Below are positions 16,739 through 24,040 of a DNA stretch of 47,939 bases, one piece after another. How positions within the stretch are numbered: the first letter of the stretch is position 1; every line of letters starts with the position of its first letter. This DNA comes from a virus. The stretch spans positions 1-47,939 of the IMG/VR virus record IMGVR_UViG_3300025117_000097; one strand, written 5' to 3'. The notes beneath the pieces were generated by a model. It was not told the origin of the DNA. It did no database searches and worked only from the letters and a program-made list of their open reading frames with translations. Both the position numbers and the translations under genes were made by a program.

Positions 16739-17466
16739 ATTCCGTTCTCCTCTTCGTATCTTTTTTTCTTTTCCATTATGGACGTACTAAGAACTATCTT
16801 GCTGGTATTGAGGCAATCAGCAAGGTTGAAGTACTGTTCATACAGATGAAGCCCGTCGCTAACGGCGTATATGCTTCCGTCCCTGACATCTTTCGTTGAC
16901 TTGTTTAATGACAGATAGGTAAGTACAAGCTCTTTCAGTAGTTGAAGCCCGCCAAGGTTCTCTGAAAACGCGCCGAACAAATCCCAAGAGCGGAAGTACG
17001 CGAACATGTCAAGGTATCTGTCAACGACTTTGAATGAAATGCATCGAAGACATGGTGGATCATCAAGCAAAGAAGACCACTCGTTACCTATATTGATGGT
17101 AGCCTGATTGGTGTATCCCCCAGAGCTTCTGAGAAGCTCCAAGATACGGTCCATTTGTGGTGCTATGAACTGGCCGTATGTGTAATCCTCATTTTCTGCT
17201 TTCTCTGTTCCGACAATGTAACATATAAAATATTCGCATATCTTATCTTCACTTGTCGGTGCAGGGATTGAGGGAGGAAGGATAGGAGCGAGAGGACGAG
17301 AGCCAGGATTAGATATCTCAATTGCAAACATCTTCAGTTGCCTTCTGATCTGACCCATGTATGACCCACCCTCTACGATGTAGTCATGGCCTCTCTGTAT
17401 ACATATGGTCATTGCTGTGCGCCATGCGTCATCAAGACTAAATGCTTTTGTTGCGTTTATGTTCAT
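16735..17466 (-). CDS. Thymidylate synthase-family enzyme, 243 aa
   Basis: The core aligns with thymidylate synthase: P-P-C with C139, then R159-S-x-D162, N170, and S-D-G-L-H207-L-Y209. Spacings C to RS (20), C to D (23) and C to N (31) equal those of E. coli ThyA (C146, R166, D169, N177). An Asn, not Asp, at the pyrimidine-selecting position favours dUMP over dCMP. The enzyme would make dTMP or a 5-hydroxymethyl-dUMP-like product, in the cytoplasm, supporting phage DNA synthesis. It is shorter than ThyA and resembles archaeal/phage forms. It overlaps both neighbours, so translation is coupled. Confidence 0.85.
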   Translation of the reverse strand: MNINATKAFSLDDAWRTAMTICIQRGHDYIVEGGSYMGQIRRQLKMFAIEISNPGSRPLAPILPPSIPAPTSEDKICEYFICYIVGTEKAENEDYTYGQFIAPQMDRILELLRSSGGYTNQATINIGNEWSSLLDDPPCLRCISFKVVDRYLDMFAYFRSWDLFGAFSENLGGLQLLKELVLTYLSLNKSTKDVRDGSIYAVSDGLHLYEQYFNLADCLNTSKIVLSTSIMEKKKRYEEENGI

Positions 17467-17470
17467 GCTG

Positions 17471-17812
17471 TCACCCCATCTTTCTAACTAGTTGTGCTAG
17501 TTGTTCTATGTCATATTCAAGCTCTTCGATGATTGTATACAGTTCGCTCTTTTGCCGCTCCAATACATTTACATACTCCAACAAGCTCTGAAGCGCTGGC
17601 TTCAATTTATCATTGGCAAGAAAGTTTTCAGCAACAGCCGAACGTATCCCAGCCGTCTTCAGCCGGTCCCTGTATGTAGTACCGATGCTCTTATGAAGAG
17701 GCTGAACGATCTTTGCGTTAGCCTTGTCGGTTGTTATACACAGCTCACACTTGGGGCTTGCTGGGTGCTTATCCCTTCCGCAATCAGGGCATTTCAAATC
17801 TTGTGCTTTCAT
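17471..17812 (-). CDS. Zinc-ribbon plus coiled-coil protein, 113 aa
   Basis: N-terminal C8-P-D-C and C22-x-x-C form a short zinc ribbon. Residues about 75-110 form a heptad-rich coiled coil, which contains CTAG palindrome 8 (Gln-Leu-Ala-Gln-Leu-Val). AGGAGGG overlaps the previous gene's stop and is ideally spaced from ATG 17812. Possibly a small nucleic-acid-binding accessory factor; function unknown. Confidence 0.75.
   Translation of the reverse strand: MKAQDLKCPDCGRDKHPASPKCELCITTDKANAKIVQPLHKSIGTTYRDRLKTAGIRSAVAENFLANDKLKPALQSLLEYVNVLERQKSELYTIIEELEYDIEQLAQLVRKMG
17486..17502. repeat. CTAG palindrome 8 (5-base spacer ttgtg), coding
   Basis: AACTAG-N5-CTAGTT at the end of the coiled-coil gene; on the minus strand it reads Gln-Leu-Ala-Gln-Leu-Val. 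Confidence 0.93.
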
Positions 17813-17822
17813 CGGTGCCCTC

Positions 17823-18026
17823 CTAGTGCTTAGTTTTGTCGCCGCCGTTCAAAAGATCCATATTGATATCTCTCATTTGAAGGCCAAGCTTTGCCCGCGT
17901 CAATGCTGGTTTTGCTTTTCTAAGAAATGACAGTGCGGCGGCAGTTGTAGCCGTAAGCTCTTCAAAGGACATCATAGAAGGTTCGGCTGATAGTAAGCAG
18001 TCAGATAATCTCTTTTTCTTTTTCAT
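17823..18026 (-). CDS. Hypothetical small basic protein, 67 aa
   Basis: Starts M followed by four Lys; helical and Ala/Leu-rich. No family recognised. The start lies in a TAATG overlap with the preceding zinc-ribbon gene, and its TAG stop overlaps the AGGAGG of the following gene, so it is packed into the leftward operon. AAGGAAAA upstream serves as ribosome site. Confidence 0.65.
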   Translation of the reverse strand: MKKKKRLSDCLLSAEPSMMSFEELTATTAAALSFLRKAKPALTRAKLGLQMRDINMDLLNGGDKTKH

Positions 18027-18307
18027 TAGAATATTTTCCTTTTGTCTTCTTCAGCTTTTGCTAGCCTAGCTTCTTCAACACGCTGAATTATTTCTGACAC
18101 TGTGAATGCGTCACAACATTTATCGCATACAATAACCATGCACGGAGACATCCCTATTATGCGCCATCTGTTAGGGTACTCAGAATAGTGAACAGATACC
18201 TTATTGTCTCTTATCCTTTTATCCTCTACGATCCCACAAGAGTCACATTCATACATTTCAATCTCTTTGTCCACTGTGACCTGAACAACCTTTGTAATTC
18301 TACCCAT
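18026..18307 (-). CDS. Small zinc-binding protein, 93 aa
   Basis: Two C-x-x-C pairs (E-C-D-S-C-G near 20-25 and V-C-D-K-C-C near 61-66) suggest one zinc site, followed by a charged helix. The start codon immediately follows CTAG palindrome 9, whose spacer reads GAGG on this strand; the ribosome site therefore lies in the loop of the palindrome. TAA overlaps the next ATG. Confidence 0.75.
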   Translation of the reverse strand: MGRITKVVQVTVDKEIEMYECDSCGIVEDKRIRDNKVSVHYSEYPNRWRIIGMSPCMVIVCDKCCDAFTVSEIIQRVEEARLAKAEEDKRKIF

Positions 18308-18323
18308 AACTAGCCTCCTAGTT
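18308..18323. repeat. CTAG palindrome 9 (spacer cctc) with Shine-Dalgarno in the loop
   Basis: Minus strand reads T-TAACTAG-GAGG-CTAGTT-ATG. The helicase stop TAA overlaps the left arm, the loop is a Shine-Dalgarno GAGG, and the start codon of the next gene follows the right arm directly. Confidence 0.95.
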
Positions 18324-19716
18324 AACTGATTTTTTCTTCTATGTACTTGACGAGTTCATCAATCAAGCTGTTTTGAGTCTTATCTTTTTTGGCTAACGAC
18401 TTGAGTATTACCTCGTCGATGGTATTTGTCATGCATATGATATGCTCAATCACATTAAATATTTGTCCAGGCCGGACAAGCCTTGCCAATAGCTGGTCAT
18501 AGTGGTCAAGATCCCAAGGAATACCGAACCATACAATTACGTTTCCGCCTGACTGTATGTTCAATCCGTGGGATACACTTGCGGGATGAACTATAAGAAG
18601 AGGTATCTTTCCGGCGTTCCAATCAGCTATGTATTTATCTGATTGCTTATCCGTTGTGCCTGAGTATATGGCAGGTGGATTGTGAAACCATTCTTTTATT
18701 TTTATTACGTCCTCGATGAATTGAACAGCTACTATCATGTTCATTCCTACCGAGCCATCAATTATCTCTCCTAGCGCTTCAAGCTTCTTAACATGAATGG
18801 TCATTGTATCACGCCCTTTAGTCAATTCCTTTGGAGCGCCATACATAAAACCTTGAGCGAACTGTCTCAACTTAGCCAAGGAAGATGCAGGGTTATTGCA
18901 TATTATATCCAGATCCCCTATGCTTATGAGATGATCCCTTTCAAACTTGTCATAACTTTTCTGATCCCAATCATCAAGTTCGCACTTGACAGTGTTCTGA
19001 ATAAGAGCAGGTAGCTTAACTGACTCGTCATCCTTTATTGTTATAATGATGTCGCTTATCTGTTTTGCTATCCATTCTCTCGTTCCCTGCATTGGTTCGT
19101 ATCGCTTATATATACCCTCGCCAGCGGGTATAAATTTACAGGACCGAAAAGCCTCATATGATCTAAATAATCTTTCTCCGTTATCGAGCAAATATATCTG
19201 TGACCACATGTCAAGTAGGCCATTAGGGGCTGGCTTACCGGACAGAATAACCTTTCGCTTGACGTTGGCGAACATGGCATTACATAACTCCCATCGTTGG
19301 GAGCCTTGGTTTTTGAGGAATTTGCTTTCATCGTATACCACCATGTCAAATTTAGGAACTGAGTTAGGATCTTTTATCATCTTTCGGTAAAGCCAAGGGA
19401 GGGTACTGTAGCTTAACAAATAGATCTCTGCGTACTTAGCAAGATCCCTCTCCTTATCGTCGTATATAACAGAATATTTCAGATCAGGATACCATTCTTT
19501 TATCTGTTGCGGCCATGCTATGCGAGCCACACGCTTAGGCGCTATAACAAGAACCTTTCTTACAGAAAGATAATTCCACATAAGTTCATGTATCGCGTCC
19601 AGTGTAGACAAGGTTTTACCAAGCCCCATACTGAAGAATAGTCCACAGCTAGGGGAGGATATAATCTTGTCCTTTCCTCGAAGCTGGTATGGCCGCCTTG
19701 CAGCGTTCTCTGTCAT
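18322..19716 (-). CDS. SNF2-like DEAD/DEAH helicase, 464 aa
   Basis: Superfamily 2 motifs in order: F-S-M-G-L-G-K-T (Walker A, residues 28-35), a D-E-S-K box (about 129), S-G-K-P-A-P-N (motif III), V-S-H-G-L-N-I-Q (motif V) and Q-L-L-A-R-L-V-R-P-G-Q (motif VI). This is the short SNF2-type ATPase commonly encoded beside VRR-NUC and PolA in phage replication modules; it likely remodels or translocates on DNA at forks. GGGAT precedes ATG 19716. The TAA stop is shared with CTAG palindrome 9. Confidence 0.9.
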   Translation of the reverse strand: MTENAARRPYQLRGKDKIISSPSCGLFFSMGLGKTLSTLDAIHELMWNYLSVRKVLVIAPKRVARIAWPQQIKEWYPDLKYSVIYDDKERDLAKYAEIYLLSYSTLPWLYRKMIKDPNSVPKFDMVVYDESKFLKNQGSQRWELCNAMFANVKRKVILSGKPAPNGLLDMWSQIYLLDNGERLFRSYEAFRSCKFIPAGEGIYKRYEPMQGTREWIAKQISDIIITIKDDESVKLPALIQNTVKCELDDWDQKSYDKFERDHLISIGDLDIICNNPASSLAKLRQFAQGFMYGAPKELTKGRDTMTIHVKKLEALGEIIDGSVGMNMIVAVQFIEDVIKIKEWFHNPPAIYSGTTDKQSDKYIADWNAGKIPLLIVHPASVSHGLNIQSGGNVIVWFGIPWDLDHYDQLLARLVRPGQIFNVIEHIICMTNTIDEVILKSLAKKDKTQNSLIDELVKYIEEKIS

Positions 19717-19773
19717 GTGGCTATATCCCTACGCACAATTGGTATCGTTTAATACAGGTCATCCTCAAGCGTT

Positions 19774-19971
19774 TTAGAGGCATACCACCATGTGGCATCT
19801 TACAGTCCTCTTCAGCAACTCCCTGTATTCTTCATCTCTATCTAGTACCCACTGAGGAAGTTCGTCCATCTTCTTCATACACGCTTTGCAAACATTCTTG
19901 CATTTGTATGTGTCAGTATAGATAGATTTTCTACAGCCACACAACTCACAGTTATCAAACTCTTGTGGCAT
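19774..19971 (-). CDS. Cys-rich zinc-binding protein, 65 aa
   Basis: C8-x-x-C11-x-C13 and C24-x3-C28-x-x-C31 suggest a small zinc knuckle; the rest is acidic and helical. AGGAGG directly after CTAG palindrome 10 gives a strong ribosome site for ATG 19971. A 57-base gap follows before the helicase. No family recognised. Confidence 0.65.
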   Translation of the reverse strand: MPQEFDNCELCGCRKSIYTDTYKCKNVCKACMKKMDELPQWVLDRDEEYRELLKRTVRCHMVVCL

Positions 19972-19984
19972 GCCCGGTCCTCCT

Positions 19985-20000
19985 AACTAGTGAGCTAGTT
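19985..20000. repeat. CTAG palindrome 10 (spacer tgag), gene junction
   Basis: On the minus strand the upstream stop TAA overlaps the left arm (TAACTAG) and the right arm runs into the next gene's AGGAGG. Confidence 0.95.
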
Positions 20001-20220
20001 ACACTAAACCTTTTTGAACTGCCAACCACTCAGGAATTACTATCTCAACTTCAGGGCGCTCACCTTCGAGAATAGGTTCTCCTACATCTTCGCACAATGA
20101 CAGAGGCACCCATATCGGATTCATACCGTACGTTGATATCAGTATCGCTTTGGGTGATCTGCAATGCATAAACACAGTAAGCTCTACATAGTTCCCGTCA
20201 GTTGATTGAAGAAGTTTCAT
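19999..20220 (-). CDS. Hypothetical protein, 73 aa
   Basis: No domain recognised; mixed beta and acidic C-terminal half. ATG 20220 is preferred over GTG 20229 because AAGGTGGG lies just upstream and the ATGA overlap with the VRR-NUC gene gives coupled translation. Ends in TAA shared with CTAG palindrome 10. Confidence 0.7.
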   Translation of the reverse strand: MKLLQSTDGNYVELTVFMHCRSPKAILISTYGMNPIWVPLSLCEDVGEPILEGERPEVEIVIPEWLAVQKGLV

Positions 20221-20549
20221 ATTACCCACCTTAAAAAGTAGAATGGACCAGGGGAAAGCATATACAGATCGACTATGAACTCAACTTCCGTGAAGTTCGT
20301 TATGCACCAACAGTGCATCCACTGTCCGCGTATGTCTTTTGCTTTCCCTTCCTGTTTTGGAGTAAGCCATTTGCCTGGCGCTTTCAACTCAACGAAAAAG
20401 ATCCAGCCGTTGAGCATTACTAGTCTGTCTGGAACAGACCTGTTATTAGGTGAAACGAATTTCCAGGCAAGCCCGCCTCTTTTGTTCACCCTAGTAACAA
20501 GTCTGTTCTCTATGTCAGACTCTTTTGGGTCAAGGATATCAGTTCTCAC
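20217..20549 (-). CDS. VRR-NUC domain nuclease, 110 aa
   Basis: The virus-type replication-repair nuclease core is visible: E-x-x-L-V-x-x-V at about 14-21, P-D-R-L-V (about 41-45), F-V-E-L-K-A-P-G-K (about 52-60) and L-T-P-K-Q (about 62-66). The D...E-x-K residues form the PD-(D/E)xK active site that cuts branched or single-strand flap DNA. Stand-alone VRR-NUC proteins are usual in phages next to SNF2 helicase and PolA genes, as here. GTG start at 20549 in a GTGA overlap with the preceding stop. Confidence 0.9.
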   Translation of the reverse strand: MRTDILDPKESDIENRLVTRVNKRGGLAWKFVSPNNRSVPDRLVMLNGWIFFVELKAPGKWLTPKQEGKAKDIRGQWMHCWCITNFTEVEFIVDLYMLSPGPFYFLRWVI

Positions 20550-20854
20550 AGTTCATCATCGAAGGTAGCGTCGTCGTCCTCTGGCGGAATATTACGCGGT
20601 GCAACGATACTCGTCTGAACGAATCGATTCCCGGCCCTACGGTCCTTCTCCATTTCTTTTTTTATATCATCGTAATTATTGATTATGAACCATGCTACTG
20701 AAGGTAAGGTTGATGACGCTACATTCGTGTTCGATTCAGCCAAGTCAAGAATGGCTCTATACAGCTCCTCTTTAATTGCCGACGCTTCCGAGCCATGACC
20801 ACAAAGAGTCTTTCCTTTTAACTCTGGGTAGTACATAACTTTACTTGTAACCAT
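20546..20854 (-). CDS. Hypothetical protein, 102 aa, in the replication operon
   Basis: Helical, with an acidic tail (P-P-E-D-D-D-A) like those of single-strand-binding or scaffold-type factors, but no domain recognised. AGGAG precedes ATG 20854. The stop overlaps the VRR-NUC start, implying related expression. Confidence 0.7.
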   Translation of the reverse strand: MVTSKVMYYPELKGKTLCGHGSEASAIKEELYRAILDLAESNTNVASSTLPSVAWFIINNYDDIKKEMEKDRRAGNRFVQTSIVAPRNIPPEDDDATFDDEL

Positions 20855-20866
20855 TTCGCTTCTCCT

Positions 20867-21007
20867 TTAGATTAGATAGCCAAATCTGATAGCTACTCGG
20901 ATAAGTACAATGATGCTGAATACAAGTATACTAATTACTATACCTGTTATAGCCCCATCAACTATTTGATGAAGCACGCTTTTTACCTCCTCAATTTCAT
21001 CGTTCAT
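20867..21007 (-). CDS. 46-aa single-helix membrane protein
   Basis: ATG 21007 with AAGGAG upstream opens a frame that overlaps the preceding gene's end by 11 bases. A short acidic N-terminus (M-N-D-E-I-E-E-V-K) is followed by a strong Ile/Val-rich transmembrane helix (about residues 18-40). An internal GTG at 20977 with AGGAGG upstream could give a 36-aa form, which is unusual and holin-like (dual start), though it lies among replication genes. Function unknown. Confidence 0.6.
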   Translation of the reverse strand: MNDEIEEVKSVLHQIVDGAITGIVISILVFSIIVLIRVAIRFGYLI

Positions 21008-21185
21008 GGCTATGCTCCTTAGACTTTTCGATCCTTGCTACCCATGTGTACCGATGATAGTTACCTGAAGATCCCACCCCAGGACATTTTTTGTTGCCTT
21101 GCTTGTGACTCTTTAGTGCAAGGTCAGTTCTTCTTTTTTCGATCAACCTGTTGCAATGAGCGCATATAGCTTTCCTGACCCACAT
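20997..21185 (-). CDS. Small zinc-finger-like protein, 62 aa
   Basis: C9-x-x-C12 near the start plus H and C further on (K-S-H, K-K-C-P-G) suggest a zinc-binding fold; strongly basic, so nucleic acid binding is plausible. The start codon follows CTAG palindrome 11 with GAGG in its loop, the same arrangement as at 18308. Confidence 0.65.
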   Translation of the reverse strand: MWVRKAICAHCNRLIEKRRTDLALKSHKQGNKKCPGVGSSGNYHRYTWVARIEKSKEHSHER

Positions 21186-21201
21186 AACTAGCCTCCTAGT
21201 T
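21186..21201. repeat. CTAG palindrome 11 (spacer cctc) with Shine-Dalgarno in the loop
   Basis: Minus strand reads TAACTAG-GAGG-CTAGTT-ATG: polymerase stop TAA on the left arm, ribosome site in the loop, next start codon after the right arm. Same spacer as palindrome 9. Confidence 0.95.
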
Positions 21202-23179
21202 AATCTTTTTTATAGCGTTGACTTACATACCCAGACGAATCAAGGGGGAAGCCCTTGGCCCAATCCGGAACCTCAAGTATTATCTTACGAATGTCTTCAG
21301 ATTTTCTACCAAGAAACTTAGGAAGCATGGTAATTCCTTCATCATGTACTGAACCTATCTGAGGATATCCGGCATCTTCCAGCCGTAGCTGTGCGTTAAC
21401 AAGTAGGTCACGGCATAAACCTTGGATTGCATTCTGAAAGAACAACGGGCCGGACATATTTCTTTTGGTCCATTGATGTGTAGTTGAATCGATCCAGTAA
21501 CTTGAAACCATATCAACTAAGTTACCAAAGTTATTATAGTCCTTCTTTATCTCGGCGAAAGGATAGTATATAAACCTGCCAGATGGGAGATACATTCTAA
21601 GGAAGTTTCTATACTTCTGAAACACAACCCGTATATTCTTAACAGGTATTACATCCCCCGGTCTATTCATCGCTTCAATAGCAGCAAGCTCGAAGTTCTT
21701 CCAGGCTTCAGTTACTTTTGGGCGGGACTTTCTGAATGCGTTAACGTATTGTTTAGCCTCAGCTTCAGTACATTCGAATTTACTTTTCTTTGCTTCTTTT
21801 AAAAACACAATGTGGCCGCCAGCATAGCCACAAGCAAGCACACATATCTTACCAGCCATCCGTTCAGGTGAGGGGTTGAGTATGCTATGCATAGGCCGTT
21901 TGAACATATCGGCGGCTTGAACTATATAGATGTCGTGCCCCTTTCGGAACATCTCTAATAATTCTTCTTCCCCGCACAGCCAGCAAACACCTCTCGCCTC
22001 TACGCCTTTGAAGTCCTCAACGAAAAGCTCATACCCTTCTGGCGCTTTTATTATCGGACGAATAAGCCCTTTTGCTGCTCTCGATATGGGGAAGTACAGC
22101 CTCAACTCTTCATAGCTGCATTCATTGAAAAGCTTTAGAACATGCTCAGGATCTTTGTGCTTGAAGCGCGGGAGGTTTTGCGGTTGCAGTCCCATGCCTG
22201 AATGCCGCCCTGGTCCTGCCCCATAGTAGCGAAGATTTCCCTTTACGGTGTTATCACTGCAAAGCTGTTGCTTTATCTTAGCAAATTTCCCTACCGCTGA
22301 CCCACCGCCAAGCTTTCTAAATTCAAGTACTCTTCTAAGGTTTGGGTGTAAATTATGTTTCTCTTTGTCGATGTCGAGTAATTCTTCAACAGCTTCAGCC
22401 GATAGACTGGGTATGTCAACCCCATATCTTTTAGCGTATGCTATTATTCGCTCCCCTTGTGTGGGTTTTGTTATCACTCCACCAGTAAGAACGCTAACAA
22501 GAGCGCCGTTGTATTCAACATCCTTCTTCAAATGATTTATTATATTTTCAAGACTGCCAACATCTATAGGAAGCCCGCGCTGGTTCATCAACACTACACT
22601 TTCCCATATTCGTTGTTCGTTCGCTGTCATAAGCCCAGCAAGATAGTTATGTACCGATCTTTCCGATGTAACATCGCATCTATTATAATGCTTGAAAGTT
22701 TTGAACTCCACTTCAAATTTTTTTGGACTTCTAAACATGCCGTTATTGTCTGGTACGCAGAATATTTTTATTAAGGCGTTTCCGGTTTCTAATTTTATGT
22801 TACTGCTAACTAGGCGGCTAGTTGTGTATAGATCTTGTGGAAGTCCGGCAACCCCACACTCAGCCATGGTATCACGCCATCTTGATAACTCGGGGCACTT
22901 AGGCCAGCCATACCTAGGGGTGAGAACGTTCTTCCAGATTTCTATTTCAAATTGAGCATTGAATGCATGAAATATGGCGTCAGACTCAGCAAGTAATCTC
23001 AGGTTATAGTGACACCACCCTTGACTTGTTACTATATCATCTGTATTAACAAGCGGCTGATCGTCAACAAGCCAAGACCAACAGAGAGGACTTGTTGATT
23101 TGTCCCTCGCATACTTATATAGACCCTCGGTCTTTAAGTTGACCTTGGATCTAGTTTCGAAGTCTATTGTTACGTCCAT
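21200..23179 (-). CDS. Family A DNA polymerase, 659 aa
   Basis: The N-terminus has D6-F-E8-T-R, exonuclease motif I (DxE), so a proofreading domain is present. The palm motifs follow: motif A E-D-F-K-G-V-E-A-R-G (about 386-395), the finger helix R-M-A-G-K-I-C-V-L-A-C-G-Y-A-G-G (about 438), and motif C S-V-H-D-E-G (about 610). No 5' nuclease domain. The length is typical of phage PolA in DUF2800/DUF2815 modules, and it is the probable phage replicase. CTAG palindrome 12 is inside (Thr-Ser-Arg-Leu-Val) between the two domains. The TAA is shared with palindrome 11. Confidence 0.93.
   Translation of the reverse strand: MDVTIDFETRSKVNLKTEGLYKYARDKSTSPLCWSWLVDDQPLVNTDDIVTSQGWCHYNLRLLAESDAIFHAFNAQFEIEIWKNVLTPRYGWPKCPELSRWRDTMAECGVAGLPQDLYTTSRLVSSNIKLETGNALIKIFCVPDNNGMFRSPKKFEVEFKTFKHYNRCDVTSERSVHNYLAGLMTANEQRIWESVVLMNQRGLPIDVGSLENIINHLKKDVEYNGALVSVLTGGVITKPTQGERIIAYAKRYGVDIPSLSAEAVEELLDIDKEKHNLHPNLRRVLEFRKLGGGSAVGKFAKIKQQLCSDNTVKGNLRYYGAGPGRHSGMGLQPQNLPRFKHKDPEHVLKLFNECSYEELRLYFPISRAAKGLIRPIIKAPEGYELFVEDFKGVEARGVCWLCGEEELLEMFRKGHDIYIVQAADMFKRPMHSILNPSPERMAGKICVLACGYAGGHIVFLKEAKKSKFECTEAEAKQYVNAFRKSRPKVTEAWKNFELAAIEAMNRPGDVIPVKNIRVVFQKYRNFLRMYLPSGRFIYYPFAEIKKDYNNFGNLVDMVSSYWIDSTTHQWTKRNMSGPLFFQNAIQGLCRDLLVNAQLRLEDAGYPQIGSVHDEGITMLPKFLGRKSEDIRKIILEVPDWAKGFPLDSSGYVSQRYKKD
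22808..22823. repeat. CTAG palindrome 12 (spacer gcgg), coding
   Basis: AACTAG-N4-CTAGTT in the DNA polymerase gene, read on the minus strand as Thr-Ser-Arg-Leu-Val. Confidence 0.95.
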
Positions 23180-23324
23180 TTTCTTTTATCCTGTTAACGC
23201 AAAATGCTTCACATTTGATACGTGTGGTCGGGCCTTTCAGTTGAGTACCGTTCGGATATAATATAACAACCCAACTATCTTCCGGGGGTAGTCCTGTTGC
23301 TGAGAGTCTTCTTATTACAAACAT
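23151..23324 (-). CDS. Small protein overlapping the polymerase start, 57 aa
   Basis: A frame starting at ATG 23324 (GGTGA upstream) fills most of the gap between ssDNA-binding protein and polymerase and overlaps the polymerase start by 29 bases. The product is basic with two Cys and a W-V-V-I-L-Y-P-N-G-T segment that looks like a beta hairpin. No family recognised. It ends at a TAG inside the polymerase gene. Confidence 0.5.
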   Translation of the reverse strand: MFVIRRLSATGLPPEDSWVVILYPNGTQLKGPTTRIKCEAFCVNRIKENGRNNRLRN

Positions 23325-23343
23325 GGCTTATTTTCACCCCGTA

Positions 23344-23375
23344 CCGCCACTAACTAGTTGTCTAGTTAGTGGCGG
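23344..23375 (-). terminator. 14-bp perfect hairpin after the ssDNA-binding gene
   Basis: CCGCCACT plus AACTAG pairs exactly with CTAGTT plus AGTGGCGG around loop TTGT, nine bases beyond the stop of the DUF2815 gene. No T run follows, so it could be an attenuator, an RNA-stability element or a protein site as well as a terminator. Confidence 0.5.
23352..23367. repeat. CTAG palindrome 13 (spacer ttgt), intergenic hairpin core
   Basis: Core of the 14-bp stem at 23344-23375. Confidence 0.95.
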
Positions 23376-23383
23376 GTAATAGG

Positions 23384-24007
23384 TTAGAACAACTTGGATA
23401 CGTCAGTGAAGCCGCCACCGCCCTGCACTACACCACCCAAGGCTGCTGCGGCTTCAGCCTCGGTTACTCCGTTTGTGAATCGTTCGCCGGTTCTTGTCTT
23501 GCGGATAGCCTTGGGGATGCATGATACGCCCTGGCTCTTGTTGTCGTAGGGTACGAACTCCACTACAACATCCGCGTAGTCACCGGACTGAATGTCCTGC
23601 GGGTTTGTGCTGACCGTTCTCTGCTCGGTAAGCATAAGAGGTTTGCCTTTTTCGGGGTCTTGCTTGGCGTTAATGAACCAATTCCCTACGTAGGGTTGCC
23701 GTTTGTCTGGCTTCTGTGCCGCATACATATCGCCATCTCGTAAGGGCATCTGAAGATTGGGGGGTTGGTATCCCTTCCACGGTCCTTTGATACCATTGGC
23801 GATTGCAGCACCGATTGCATTGTTAATGTCGGTAAGGTTATAGGTTTTTGGGATCAACAGAGTAACAGAATACTTAGGTACTCCATTCAGATCCTTAGCC
23901 GGGATGTAGGCGTTCAAGAAAGAAAGACGAACGCCTTGAATGATACATCCATGCGGGGGGAGTCCCGTTACTACGGGCTGTTGTGGTTGCTGGTATATTT
24001 GAAACAT
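23384..24007 (-). CDS. DUF2815-family single-stranded DNA-binding protein, 207 aa
   Basis: Matches the DUF2815 (Enc34-type SSB) family: V-R-L-S-F-L-N (27-33), a Y-S-V-T-L-L-I-P-K segment, a P-L-R-D-G-D block and a G-D-Y-A-D-V-V-V-E-F strand typical of its OB fold. It would coat single-stranded DNA during phage replication. The neighbours DUF2800 and PolA are its usual partners. AGGT upstream of ATG 24007. The C-terminus is Gly-rich and then V-S-K-L-F, rather than the acidic tip of classical SSB. Confidence 0.88.
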   Translation of the reverse strand: MFQIYQQPQQPVVTGLPPHGCIIQGVRLSFLNAYIPAKDLNGVPKYSVTLLIPKTYNLTDINNAIGAAIANGIKGPWKGYQPPNLQMPLRDGDMYAAQKPDKRQPYVGNWFINAKQDPEKGKPLMLTEQRTVSTNPQDIQSGDYADVVVEFVPYDNKSQGVSCIPKAIRKTRTGERFTNGVTEAEAAAALGGVVQGGGGFTDVSKLF

Positions 24008-24040
24008 TTGCTACCTCTTTACATTTTTGTTAGTTGAGTG

